64,000 nt of DNA from Acidobacteriaceae bacterium dw_441 (GTDB lineage: Bacteria; Acidobacteriota; Terriglobia; Terriglobales; Acidobacteriaceae). The notes beneath the pieces are model-generated. The model worked only from the letters and a program-made list of their open reading frames with translations, was not told the origin of the DNA and searched no databases. Of this stretch, positions 8,494-17,179 are shown one piece after another. The translations under genes were made by a program, and so were the position numbers. Within the stretch, counting starts at the first letter, position 1. Each line of letters opens with the position of its first letter. The stretch is taken from assembly GCA_018449715.1 (NCBI GenBank), contig JAAVVA010000004.1, positions 310,001-374,000 of the forward strand, in the 5' to 3' direction.

Positions 8494-9627
8494 TTATTCG
8501 TAACTGGATGTGGCAATGCCTAGACTCTTGCGCAATGCTTCAGCGGTTGTGCTGGAACAAGATTGCCAAGTAAACATTTTGCTGCGTTCCATGCCCTTTT
8601 CTTTTAGCTGCTCACGGAGATCGTCATCGCACACTATTTTGACCAGTTTGTTCGCAATATCTTCTGTAGAAAGAGGGTCAAAATACAGCGCGGCATCTCC
8701 GCAAACCTCTGGCAACGAAGCGGTCTGTGATACCGCAACCGGCACGCCGACAGCCATTGCTTCGACCGGTGGAAGACCAAAACCCTCATAAAGCGAAGGC
8801 ATGATTAGTGCGCGGGCATGAGCCACCAGTGAAAGAAGTTCTCGATACGATACATGGCCTGCAAGATGGATCCTTTTACCTGCTGCCCTGACACGAGCAA
8901 AGAAATCCTGTGATTCTCCGGTAATTAACCCCTCATTCTGCCCCACAATGACTAGGTCATGAGGTATCTTGTTCTGCACCTGAAGAAAAGCATCCACTAA
9001 GCGTCCAAGATTTTTATGAGGCTTAACGTTTCCTACGCAAATTAAGTAGGGAGTCGAGCGTACAGGAGAAATCTCCTTTGCCTTGCTCCATTCGCTTGAA
9101 ATCCCTAAGTGCGTTACGATAATGTTATCTTCGCGAGGCCCATTCGTAAGGCGGAGAAGTTCCGATCTGCTGAAATCTGAAACTGTGAAGATGACAGATG
9201 CCTGTCTACGAATTGTGCGAAACATGGCCTGCGCATAAGTATGCTTAACGCGGCTGCTGATAATTTCAGCCGCCGTAAGATGACTCATATCATGTATAGT
9301 AACGGCGAGCTTGCCACGGTAGAGCAATGGAATTGTATAGTATGGCGAAAAAAACAAGTCTGTGCGTGATGAAATAGCAAGCGGAAGCTGAATCTGTTCT
9401 GCCAGTGAATATCGTTCGGCACGGCAGTCGATCAATTTCACATTCTCTGCGTGGCTCCAAGAAAATTTTTTCAGATGGGGACTATTTCCTATGCCGATAA
9501 TGGAGACATCTTTCAGTCGCTCTACAATCCCTGGCATAACTCCCTTGATATACACGCCAACGCCAGAGGAATCAATCCAGCGTAAATCAATGCAGAGAAT
9601 CTTTCGGTTCATCATAAAATGATGCAC
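8494..9627 (-). CDS. GT4-type glycosyltransferase
   Basis: This 377-residue protein has the two-lobed GT-B pattern of family GT4. The N-terminal lobe ends near IHDMSH, and VGNVKPHKNL begins the donor lobe near residue 198. The EX7E motif is EGFGLPPVE (Glu281, Glu289). It should transfer a sugar onto the growing lipid-linked repeat at the inner membrane; donor and acceptor are unknown. The listed start is GTG (9627) close to an AGGAAT; ATGs at 9615 and 9612 are alternatives. It is the last gene of the leftward block running from 13936 to 8494. Confidence 0.92.
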   Translation of the reverse strand: MHHFMMNRKILCIDLRWIDSSGVGVYIKGVMPGIVERLKDVSIIGIGNSPHLKKFSWSHAENVKLIDCRAERYSLAEQIQLPLAISSRTDLFFSPYYTIPLLYRGKLAVTIHDMSHLTAAEIISSRVKHTYAQAMFRTIRRQASVIFTVSDFSRSELLRLTNGPREDNIIVTHLGISSEWSKAKEISPVRSTPYLICVGNVKPHKNLGRLVDAFLQVQNKIPHDLVIVGQNEGLITGESQDFFARVRAAGKRIHLAGHVSYRELLSLVAHARALIMPSLYEGFGLPPVEAMAVGVPVAVSQTASLPEVCGDAALYFDPLSTEDIANKLVKIVCDDDLREQLKEKGMERSKMFTWQSCSSTTAEALRKSLGIATSSYE

Positions 9628-9733
9628 TATTCCTGTTTGTATGGCCTATAAAAATGTATTTCAGGCTAATCGATAAAACCCTCGTCTATCTTTACTGGGC
9701 GTAGGCGCGATGCGCCAGCAGTGGAAATTATAT

Positions 9734-11017
9734 TCACATTTCAGGAGCCATTATATTGGGGCTTTCCTTGGAGCAAAGGATAGCAATCATGAATACGGTA
9801 CCCATTTGAATGAGAACAATATTAAACATGCCGGCACACATCAAAGTTGTCCATAAACTAGCTGCAGCAATAATAAATGGCTGTTGGGTAACCAAGGCCT
9901 CTCGACGCAGATAGAGCCACATTTTGGCCAGCAACACACTAAATGCAGTTAGGCCAACTAGTCCGATATGCAAAATTAATGCGAGCGGAATATTGTCAAT
10001 CGGTCGCTTGCTATCGTCGTTGAAGGTCATTCCGAGTCCAAATAACTTATTAATCCAAGAAGACTCTAAAAATGAACTGAGGTAGTATCCCCAGTTGTCG
10101 AGCCGTTGAAGAAGGGATCCAGCATCTTTTAGCGTATTTGATTGCTCCGTTCCGAAGGAACGTGCTCCAGAAAGAATTGTCAGAATTGCCAATAAAAAAA
10201 ATAGAATTGGTAGCCATCGACCACGGGAAGGCTTTTTCCCGAATGTAAAAATAAATGAAGCTACACAGGCACAGGCAAAAACCAGATAACAATTTCTCGT
10301 CAGGGTTGAGAAGCATGCCATACCTGACACAAGCACCAGACTCAGTCCTGCTAAGCGGCGGGTCCGGCATAATGCTACTCCTAATGCACCACACAAAGCA
10401 GCGAACAAGCCATAGGATAAACCGGATGTAAATAAGCTAAATGCGCGTTCGTAGTCAAATATGCTGGAACTATAGATCTCAAATTTTCCATCTACGCTCT
10501 CTGTACGCAAAAGCGGTTTTTGAGTCCAATATTGAGCCATTCCGATAGCCGCGCATACAAAGAGCAAAACTATAGTCCACCTGGCGATTGCTCGCTCGCG
10601 TATCGTATTTCTAAATGCCAGAGCAGCAGGGCCAGCAAGAAGCAGAAGGTAGTAATCGTCGTATGACATTACGACATCTCTTAGGGTCACACCGTCCTGA
10701 GACACTAGATGTAGTAAATCTAGTGTCAAAAATCCAACACAAAATAGCCAGGTGACTATCGGAATTTGAGTTAACTCAATTTTAGGGTGTAGAGAACAGC
10801 CGAACCCCAGAAGGGCTAGGATTATCACTCTGAAGAGAGCATTGCTCAAGGGAACCTGGCCACCGAAGAGACTCATTTGTAATTGAGGAATGAGCCCATC
10901 CACGAGCTCAAAAAGGCAAAGAGCCAGTATCAAAAAGGCCAATGGACGGTAAGCGGGAGAAGTGAAGCTCGGTCTTTCGGCTGCGCGTAACGGGTAACGC
11001 TCCTCAGGAAGCTCCAC
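9734..11017 (-). CDS. O-antigen polymerase/ligase-like multi-pass membrane protein
   Basis: This is a hydrophobic protein of about 427 residues with roughly ten membrane segments and a long periplasmic loop (around EQSNTLKDAGSLLQRLDNWG), the layout of Wzy polymerases and WaaL ligases. I chose the GTG at 11017 because GGAGG sits 9 bases upstream, and it gives only a 14-base overlap with the preceding glycosyltransferase gene. The open frame extends to an ATG at 11125, and another ATG lies at 11044. Sequence identity in this family is low, so Wzy is the best guess from the neighbours (flippase, glycosyltransferases, co-polymerase). Confidence 0.8.
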   Translation of the reverse strand: MELPEERYPLRAAERPSFTSPAYRPLAFLILALCLFELVDGLIPQLQMSLFGGQVPLSNALFRVIILALLGFGCSLHPKIELTQIPIVTWLFCVGFLTLDLLHLVSQDGVTLRDVVMSYDDYYLLLLAGPAALAFRNTIRERAIARWTIVLLFVCAAIGMAQYWTQKPLLRTESVDGKFEIYSSSIFDYERAFSLFTSGLSYGLFAALCGALGVALCRTRRLAGLSLVLVSGMACFSTLTRNCYLVFACACVASFIFTFGKKPSRGRWLPILFFLLAILTILSGARSFGTEQSNTLKDAGSLLQRLDNWGYYLSSFLESSWINKLFGLGMTFNDDSKRPIDNIPLALILHIGLVGLTAFSVLLAKMWLYLRREALVTQQPFIIAAASLWTTLMCAGMFNIVLIQMGTVFMIAILCSKESPNIMAPEM

Positions 11018-11942
11018 GCTTATACCCTCCTTCGTTCCTCCCATTATGAATCTGTTGAACCACCGGAGATGCATGATAATAATCCTGTATCCCAGCCCAA
11101 ATACTCTTGCATCTCCCAAATTCAAAATGTAGCAGGCGCCGTATAAACCGAAGGATTATGAATAGTGGCATCGCTAAAAAGAATACTGGTGAATGAAGAC
11201 GCAATATGCGCAATCCCGAGGCAGTAAAGTAGCGATCGCGAATAGTTGAGTTTCCACTCGTACTCGCATTTACCTTATGCAGCACGTGGGAATTTGGAGC
11301 GGCAGCAAGTTGCCAATTTTTCTTGCGTAAGCGTAGACATAGTTCGGTTTCTTCCCAATAAAGGAAGAAGCCTTCATCCAGCAGGCCAGCATCTTCCAGC
11401 GCGGCTCGGGAAAGAAACAGGCTGGCTCCGTAGAGGGAATGAAACCATTCATCTTTTTGAGGAGTGGTTGTATTGCGAACATATCCGAGCCATAGGTTAG
11501 TGCGCGCACCAGCCCACACCTGCACGGTTTGTGGTTTGTCGAAGTGGTAACAGATAGATGCTACTGCGCCGATCTTTGGATTGCCTGTGCTCTTCGAAAC
11601 TAATGCGGAAAGTGCATCTGGAGCGGGTTCAGTATCATTATTCAGAAGCCATAAATATTTAGCTCCGTGAGCCATCGCATAACGAATTCCTATATTATTT
11701 CCGCCTGCAAAGCCAAGGTTTTCTTCACTCCGCAGTATCGTTATATCCGGGTAAGCGGCCCGTATCTGGGAGACCGAATCGTCTGTCGAATCATTATCTA
11801 CAACAACCACTTCTAAATTTGGATATGTGCAACGCATCAAGGCATCAAGGCACATAACTGTATCCTTCCACCCGTTCCAGTTCAAGAGAATACAGCTGAT
11901 CTGTGGGAAGGTCTCCGTCCTCAACAAATCTTCCTTATACAT
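11004..11942 (-). CDS. GT2 glycosyltransferase (WbbL-like, probable rhamnosyltransferase)
   Basis: The 312 residues form a GT-A fold enzyme of family GT2. The motifs are ISCILLNWNG at the start, VDNDSTDDS (48-56), ENLGFAGGNN and the DxD-like NNDTEP (101-106), with WEETELCLR as the acceptor-side acidic block. NLGFAGGNN and this spacing are common in WbbL-type rhamnosyltransferases, and rmlC in the window makes rhamnose plausible. A C-terminal hydrophobic helix (SPVFFLAMPLFIILRF) may dock it to the membrane. The gene overlaps the upstream GT2 by 8 bases and the downstream membrane protein by about 14, so translation is probably coupled. Confidence 0.92.
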   Translation of the reverse strand: MYKEDLLRTETFPQISCILLNWNGWKDTVMCLDALMRCTYPNLEVVVVDNDSTDDSVSQIRAAYPDITILRSEENLGFAGGNNIGIRYAMAHGAKYLWLLNNDTEPAPDALSALVSKSTGNPKIGAVASICYHFDKPQTVQVWAGARTNLWLGYVRNTTTPQKDEWFHSLYGASLFLSRAALEDAGLLDEGFFLYWEETELCLRLRKKNWQLAAAPNSHVLHKVNASTSGNSTIRDRYFTASGLRILRLHSPVFFLAMPLFIILRFIRRLLHFEFGRCKSIWAGIQDYYHASPVVQQIHNGRNEGGYKRGAS

Positions 11943-12810
11943 TTTCGCGCTTTCCCATTCTTCCCGTCAGTCCATCCCATGTCCCAAGGAAGAAATTACG
12001 GATCTTACGGACCCGACTCTTCTCCGCGAGAAAACATTTCAATGTCTCGCGGAAAGCGATATATATATCCTGGAATATCCAGCGAGGAAAAATATGAATA
12101 TATTTCCGATAGACAACAATTCGATTTCGGGAAATATAATACCGCCTCATGGCACTGTGATTGCTTGGCGCAAAACTAAAACCGAGGAAGCTGTGTCTAC
12201 TCGGAGATCCTGCCTTATGAAGTAAGGTGGCTTGTCGGGAGTCCGCTATCAAATAGCCGGCTGCGCGAAGACGCAGACTATACTCATAATCCACTAGATC
12301 GATAAAGTACTCCGATGAAAACATGCCAATTTTGTCGAATATCCATGAAGGCATCAATGCGCCAGATGTCATGGATGTTTTTGGGCCTCCGTCGGGTGCT
12401 CGATCAACCATTGGTTCAATGCCTGTTTCGGGATTCACGTATCGGGGATGAATCGACGCCACACGGTTTGGCTGCGCATGGGAGTTCAACGCTAGAAACA
12501 TTTGCTCTATGAAGCCTGCCGTGATCTCGCTATCTTGATCGAAGAGGATAATCCACTGGTAGCCATTGTCTTTCGCCCAACGGACCCCCAGATTCAGTGC
12601 TTCAGCAATACCAAGGTTTTTCCCATTTTCAATCAGATGGAATCCGCTGGCAAGACTCGCGGTGCGCAAAGCCTGAAGGGCATGTATATTAGAATCATTG
12701 TCTACGACAACAAGCTTTTGTACTTGCTCCAGAATTTTGGGCATGTTCGCGATCATCTCTGCTGTGGGGTGATAGCTGACAATCACGGCACATACTGATT
12801 GCGAGTTCAT
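11935..12810 (-). CDS. GT2 glycosyltransferase (rhamnosyltransferase-like)
   Basis: This 291-residue family GT2 enzyme has VCAVIVSYHP at the start, VVVDNDS (34-40), GKNLGIAEALNLG and DQDSE (91-95) as the metal-binding motif, with DYEYSLRLRAAG as the acidic block. This motif set resembles RfbF/RfbN-type rhamnosyltransferases, but donor and acceptor cannot be read from sequence. AAAGGAA sits just upstream of the ATG. Its stop overlaps the start of the next glycosyltransferase by 8 bases. Base composition here is clearly AT-richer than the flanking housekeeping genes. Confidence 0.9.
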   Translation of the reverse strand: MNSQSVCAVIVSYHPTAEMIANMPKILEQVQKLVVVDNDSNIHALQALRTASLASGFHLIENGKNLGIAEALNLGVRWAKDNGYQWIILFDQDSEITAGFIEQMFLALNSHAQPNRVASIHPRYVNPETGIEPMVDRAPDGGPKTSMTSGALMPSWIFDKIGMFSSEYFIDLVDYEYSLRLRAAGYLIADSRQATLLHKAGSPSRHSFLGFSFAPSNHSAMRRYYISRNRIVVYRKYIHIFPRWIFQDIYIAFRETLKCFLAEKSRVRKIRNFFLGTWDGLTGRMGKRENV

Positions 12811-12943
12811 TTCTCAGTTCCTTTCCGTGTTTCTCCGTCGATGTTGCTCACCTGCAAAGATCCCAATATGCTCCATAACGGATGTCGCTACCCGTTTATG
12901 CTGAAACAAAGTCTGACAGTTTCTAGGCAAGTCAGGGCACAAC

Positions 12944-13936
12944 TCAGGTCGAGCGCTTTCTGCGACTGAGGTAAAGAAATGTTGCAAGATTTGCTGGGAA
13001 TCCTACTGCGAAGAAACGATAGCCTATCCAGATTGCAACGCGGACGATAGGGTTTTTGCTTGTTTCACATCTGCGATAAGCCCTGAGCAGCTTCAGTTTC
13101 GATGGGGCCAGTTCTGCTCCATGCACATGCAGAAGGGCTTCTGCTTGCTGTTGGCAGATATTCCATTCAGCAACAAACCTCTCGCGATTTTGGCGAAACC
13201 GACGAGCGCGCGCTAATAGCGATCTTTTTTTATCAGGTTCCGTTCGGTTTTCACCAATTCCCAGAACATTACGATCGTGTTGACGATACAAAACGACCTG
13301 CTCTCGCAGAAATGCCGACTTCCCCAAGGCACACGCTAGCAAGGCAATCCATCGATCGTGCATGGCGGCTTCCTTTGGCATACGCAAGGATAGTTCAAGG
13401 AGGCGGCGGTTCACCATTGCTGTACACCCGGTCACAACGCTTTTGCCGAGCAATTCAGAAAGCCTATCAATGCGCTCTGGGACGATATTCATGTGTGCCC
13501 AAAAAGATCTGTAAAGAACGGTCAGTTTATCATCTACAACGCGTAGATCAGAAAAGACGAGCAGCGGAACATCTGTTCCCCAATGTGCTTCCAAATGTTT
13601 CATTAAAGATTTTGTTTTATCTATCTTTCCGGGTAGCCAGACATCATCCTGATCAGAGAAGCACACATAATCTGCCCTTGATGCCTTCATAAGGGTCAAG
13701 AAATTGTCTTTGGGATTGCCTGTGGCATGGCTTTCAGGCATTACACGAAAGCGCGTTGGGAACTGTTGTTCGTATGCGTACAAAATGTCGCGGGTAGAAT
13801 CAGTCGATCCGTCATCCCTTGCAAGCACACTTAAATTTTCGTAGTCCTGGGCGAGAATGGAGTCAATCTGCTCTCGTAAAAAACGCTCCCCGTTATAAGT
13901 CGCCAGCAGGACCTCTATTTTGGGAATGGCGCTCAT
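12944..13936 (-). CDS. GT2 glycosyltransferase
   Basis: This 330-residue GT-A enzyme of family GT2 has VLLATYNGERFLREQIDSIL at the N-terminus, ARDDGSTDSTRD (39-50) and SDQDDVW (94-100), which is the nucleotide-sugar metal site. The SDQDDVW motif is frequent in enzymes that build rhamnan and O-antigen chains. It is the first gene of the leftward block, sharing a 123-base gap with the divergent flippase gene, and is followed by a 133-base gap before the next glycosyltransferase. Substrate is unknown. Confidence 0.9.
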   Translation of the reverse strand: MSAIPKIEVLLATYNGERFLREQIDSILAQDYENLSVLARDDGSTDSTRDILYAYEQQFPTRFRVMPESHATGNPKDNFLTLMKASRADYVCFSDQDDVWLPGKIDKTKSLMKHLEAHWGTDVPLLVFSDLRVVDDKLTVLYRSFWAHMNIVPERIDRLSELLGKSVVTGCTAMVNRRLLELSLRMPKEAAMHDRWIALLACALGKSAFLREQVVLYRQHDRNVLGIGENRTEPDKKRSLLARARRFRQNRERFVAEWNICQQQAEALLHVHGAELAPSKLKLLRAYRRCETSKNPIVRVAIWIGYRFFAVGFPANLATFLYLSRRKRST

Positions 13937-14059
13937 TCAGCCCCGAAACTTTGCATGAAATTTCCCGAAACCGAGATCAATCACCGGTTTTAAAACGCTC
14001 ACTGCTCGGATTGTAGCACCTGGATCACACTGCTAACCTATGAATCAGGTCATAGCCGA

Positions 14060-15595
14060 ATGTCACAAAAGCGAAAAATAGCACAAGGTGCTGCCTCGAA
14101 TGTTATACGGATTGTCCTCTCAACGCTCATCGCATTAGTTTTGCCCTCCATGCTGGTGCATCGCATGTCGCCCAGTGAATATAGTGCTTGGGTACTAATT
14201 ATGCAATGCAGCGGATATGTCGCATTGCTGGATCTGGGGTTGCAAACCGCCATTGGTAAATTCGTCGCAGAATACGACGCAAGGGATGATCAAACCGCCA
14301 GTGGAAGGGTTCTCAGCAGTGCGTTTTCCCTCCTATGCGTCAGTGCCATTATCGGAGCTATCGCTATTGGAGTTCTCTGCTGGCAAGTGCCGCAGCTCTT
14401 CCATCAAATGCCGAACTCTCTTATAGGAAGTGTGCGTATCAGTATTCTGGCTGTTGGTCTATCGACAGTGATAATGCTGCCGTTTGGGGCATTTCTGGCG
14501 GCGTTCACTGGTCTACAAAGCTATGGATTTCCTACGGCGTTGACAGTCGGAGCCAAGGTACTCTCTTCGGCAGTATTGATTGTGCTTCTCTTCATGCATA
14601 AGGGGTTGGTGTCGCTGGCATGCGTACTCTGTCTGTTCAATCTGGGTACTGCACTGGGGCAGTTCCTAGGATGGAAGCATTACATCAGCAAGAAGGTGCA
14701 TTTTGCGCTTGAGTTTATCGACCGAGAAATGGCATTGCGATTAGCGAAATATTCAAGCGTCATTTCTCTTTGGACAGTCGGTACCTTATTTGTAAGTGGG
14801 CTGGATACGGTCATTGTAGGTCACTACGATTTTATGAACACTGGCTATTATGGTATTGCAACGTCAGTCGTCAATTTCATGCTCGTAGTTATTGGTGCAA
14901 TCTTCAGCCCTCTTATGCCAGCAGTTTCTTCGCTGCAATCCACACGAACACCAGAGCAGATTGGCGATTTAACCATTCGAGCAACTCGATATTGTACGAT
15001 TCTTCTTTGTGTATTCGGGATGCCGTTCTTTGTCGGAGCGTATCCGGTACTAAGACTCTGGATCGGCAATGAGTATGCACTCAAAAGCACATTATTTTTA
15101 CAGGTGCTTATTGTGGGAAATCTTCTCCGTCAGCTTGCATATCCATATTCTCTTGTAGTTATTGCTACAGGAATGCAACATCTAGCCACAATGGCAAGTA
15201 TTGCTGAAGCTATTGTGAATTTTAGTCTGAGTATTTACTTGGTACAGAAAATGGGGGCTATTGGTGTTGCTATCGGGACTTTTGCAGGAGCTTTTATCAG
15301 TGTGGGATTGCATCTATTAGTAAGCATGAGACTCACTCGCACTACTATTTCGATCCATCGTTGGAGGTTTGTTTCCCAAGGAGTTTTATACCCTTTATTG
15401 TGTGCGACTCCATCTCTTCTGCTATTGCCCATATGGAAGAAACCTGTGACAGTTACTGCGCTATCTTTTTGGGGAGTAATTTGGGCTGCTGCCTCGATTT
15501 TCATCATATGGTTTGTGGGGGTAACTGCAAGCGAGAGACAAACTGCTAGAGCGGCTCTTAGTAGATTGAGCTACCGTTTCTTTCCACAAATCTAA
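14060..15595 (+). CDS. Wzx-type oligosaccharide flippase
   Basis: This 511-residue protein with many hydrophobic helices belongs to the MOP/MATE-like polysaccharide flippase superfamily. It should turn the undecaprenyl-linked repeat unit to the periplasmic face for polymerisation. Typical features are the polar N-terminus followed by SNVIRIVLSTLIALVLPSML, and the glycine-rich loops LLDLGLQTAIGKFV and DTVIVGHYDFMNTGYYGIA. It is transcribed away from the glycosyltransferase block, so the two share a control region. No strong ribosome site precedes 14060. It is convergent with the next GT4 gene. Confidence 0.92.
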   Translation: MSQKRKIAQGAASNVIRIVLSTLIALVLPSMLVHRMSPSEYSAWVLIMQCSGYVALLDLGLQTAIGKFVAEYDARDDQTASGRVLSSAFSLLCVSAIIGAIAIGVLCWQVPQLFHQMPNSLIGSVRISILAVGLSTVIMLPFGAFLAAFTGLQSYGFPTALTVGAKVLSSAVLIVLLFMHKGLVSLACVLCLFNLGTALGQFLGWKHYISKKVHFALEFIDREMALRLAKYSSVISLWTVGTLFVSGLDTVIVGHYDFMNTGYYGIATSVVNFMLVVIGAIFSPLMPAVSSLQSTRTPEQIGDLTIRATRYCTILLCVFGMPFFVGAYPVLRLWIGNEYALKSTLFLQVLIVGNLLRQLAYPYSLVVIATGMQHLATMASIAEAIVNFSLSIYLVQKMGAIGVAIGTFAGAFISVGLHLLVSMRLTRTTISIHRWRFVSQGVLYPLLCATPSLLLLPIWKKPVTVTALSFWGVIWAAASIFIIWFVGVTASERQTARAALSRLSYRFFPQI

Positions 15596-15742
15596 TTAGC
15601 TCTGTAATTATTCAAAGAGATTTGCACTATTCGAGAGAAATTGATTTGAATGAGAGCTCGAAATAGAGTTGAATCGCATGTAAAAAATGACCGCATCTCT
15701 CATCAAGGCTGTTTGAGCTTGGGATGTCTCAACTCAGAGTGC

Positions 15743-16984
15743 TTAGCGATATTTGCGGTGTTGAAAATCCTGCAAGGAAGAAAGGACAAAATTTCGCATC
15801 TGTTTTTGGAATTTGTCTTCTGCAAATTGCAGAGAATGTTCCCGAATATGTGGGGATGAGAAACGGCCTTCCTGGGCTTCAAATGACAGAATTGCATCTT
15901 GTAACGCGGCAACTGAGCCCTCATAAAAGAAGAGACCTGTGGGATATCTCAGGGAGGGCTGACCAAGAGTATCTGCTTTTATAGTCTCAAGTGCTCCTCC
16001 TGAACCATAAGCAATCACTGGCTTACCGTAGCCTTGCGCTTCGACTGGAACGATACCGAAATCTTCTTCGCCAGGGAAGATAAGCGCTCTGGATTCGGAC
16101 AGATATTTTTTGACCATTTCATCTGAAACTCGTCCAAGAAATTGGATAGTGGGGCCAGCAATCTTTTCGAGTCGTTTACGCTCAGGTCCTTCCCCAATGA
16201 TAACGAGGTTACGTTTAAGAGAGGTGCAGGCAGCTACCGCAAGGTCAAAGCGCTTGTAGTCAACCAGGCGTCCCATGGCTAAGTAGGGAGCGTCGATTTG
16301 CGAAGTACTGGAGGAATTGCTGGGAATGGCGACAGGCGGATGAATGACGGTACTTTGTCGTCGATAGATTTTGCGAATACGAGAAGCGACAAAACGTGAA
16401 TTAGCTACAAAATAATCGACACGTTGCGATGAGGCTAGATCCCATAGCCGCATGTAATGCGCTGTAAGCGAAAAAAAAGCACGAGTAAGAGGGGACATGT
16501 TTCGTCGATACTGGGGATACATATCCCATATGTAGCGCATGGGAGAGTGGCAGTAACAGATGTGACAGGTCTTTGATGATGTAATCACGCCTTTTGCGGG
16601 ACCCGACTCGGAGCTGATAACTAAATCGTATTGGCTGAGATCAAACTGCTCGAGAGCAAATGGCTGTAGGAATAGGAAGTACCGATGAAACCGGCTGGCT
16701 CCTGGAATCTTTTGCAAAAAAGATGTTTGTAGCGTTTTTGCTGCAAGGGATGAAGAGAGAACGCTTTTTTCCGCGACGAGAGCATACAAGTCCGCCTGAG
16801 GGAATAATTCTGCAAGCGCCTCGACGACTTTTTCGCCGCCTGCTCGGTCTACAAACCAGTAATGCACAATGGCAACCCGCAGCTTTGCAAGATCAATTTC
16901 TGAACCGGGGGATAGGATTACGTCCGGCATATGAGTTATATCGATGGGGCTCCCAGGTGTCGCACAGTTTTCATCTTTTCGCAT
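15743..16984 (-). CDS. GT4-type glycosyltransferase (WbaZ-like)
   Basis: This 413-residue GT-B enzyme of family GT4 begins its domain with VAIVHYWFVDRAGGEKVVEAL. It contains CYCHSPMRYIWDMY, a stretch typical of WbaZ-type mannosyltransferases, and ends the donor lobe with FPGEEDFGIVPVEAQGYGKPVIAYGSGG (EX7E inside GEEDFGIVPVE, about 300-315). The listed start leaves 35 residues ahead of the domain; the ATG at 16930 is a plausible shorter start. It runs leftward and converges on the flippase gene across 147 bases that hold no obvious terminator. Confidence 0.91.
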   Translation of the reverse strand: MRKDENCATPGSPIDITHMPDVILSPGSEIDLAKLRVAIVHYWFVDRAGGEKVVEALAELFPQADLYALVAEKSVLSSSLAAKTLQTSFLQKIPGASRFHRYFLFLQPFALEQFDLSQYDLVISSESGPAKGVITSSKTCHICYCHSPMRYIWDMYPQYRRNMSPLTRAFFSLTAHYMRLWDLASSQRVDYFVANSRFVASRIRKIYRRQSTVIHPPVAIPSNSSSTSQIDAPYLAMGRLVDYKRFDLAVAACTSLKRNLVIIGEGPERKRLEKIAGPTIQFLGRVSDEMVKKYLSESRALIFPGEEDFGIVPVEAQGYGKPVIAYGSGGALETIKADTLGQPSLRYPTGLFFYEGSVAALQDAILSFEAQEGRFSSPHIREHSLQFAEDKFQKQMRNFVLSSLQDFQHRKYR

Positions 16985-17179
16985 TGAAGAGCTATTCCGA
17001 TGTGTGAATCCGTTCTATTCGCAGCAGGAGCTATTTCACAGGGTCAGGCGCTTTTACCCGATCAGGAATTGTAGCTTTGGGTATTGTAGAACGTTAGAGA
17101 ATCTCATTCGGTACATTTGTATCAAGCCGCAAGCAGGCAACTGCTCGTTCTCATGGAGTTTCGGCCGTTTCTCTTCTGC
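16985..17179. other. Gap between the GT4 gene and the PAP2-Wzi gene
   Basis: These 195 bases are AT-rich like the glycosyltransferase block. The region lies downstream of the PAP2-Wzi gene and upstream of the GT4 gene, both leftward, so it probably contains the GT4 promoter. I see no terminator hairpin with a T-run. Confidence 0.3.
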
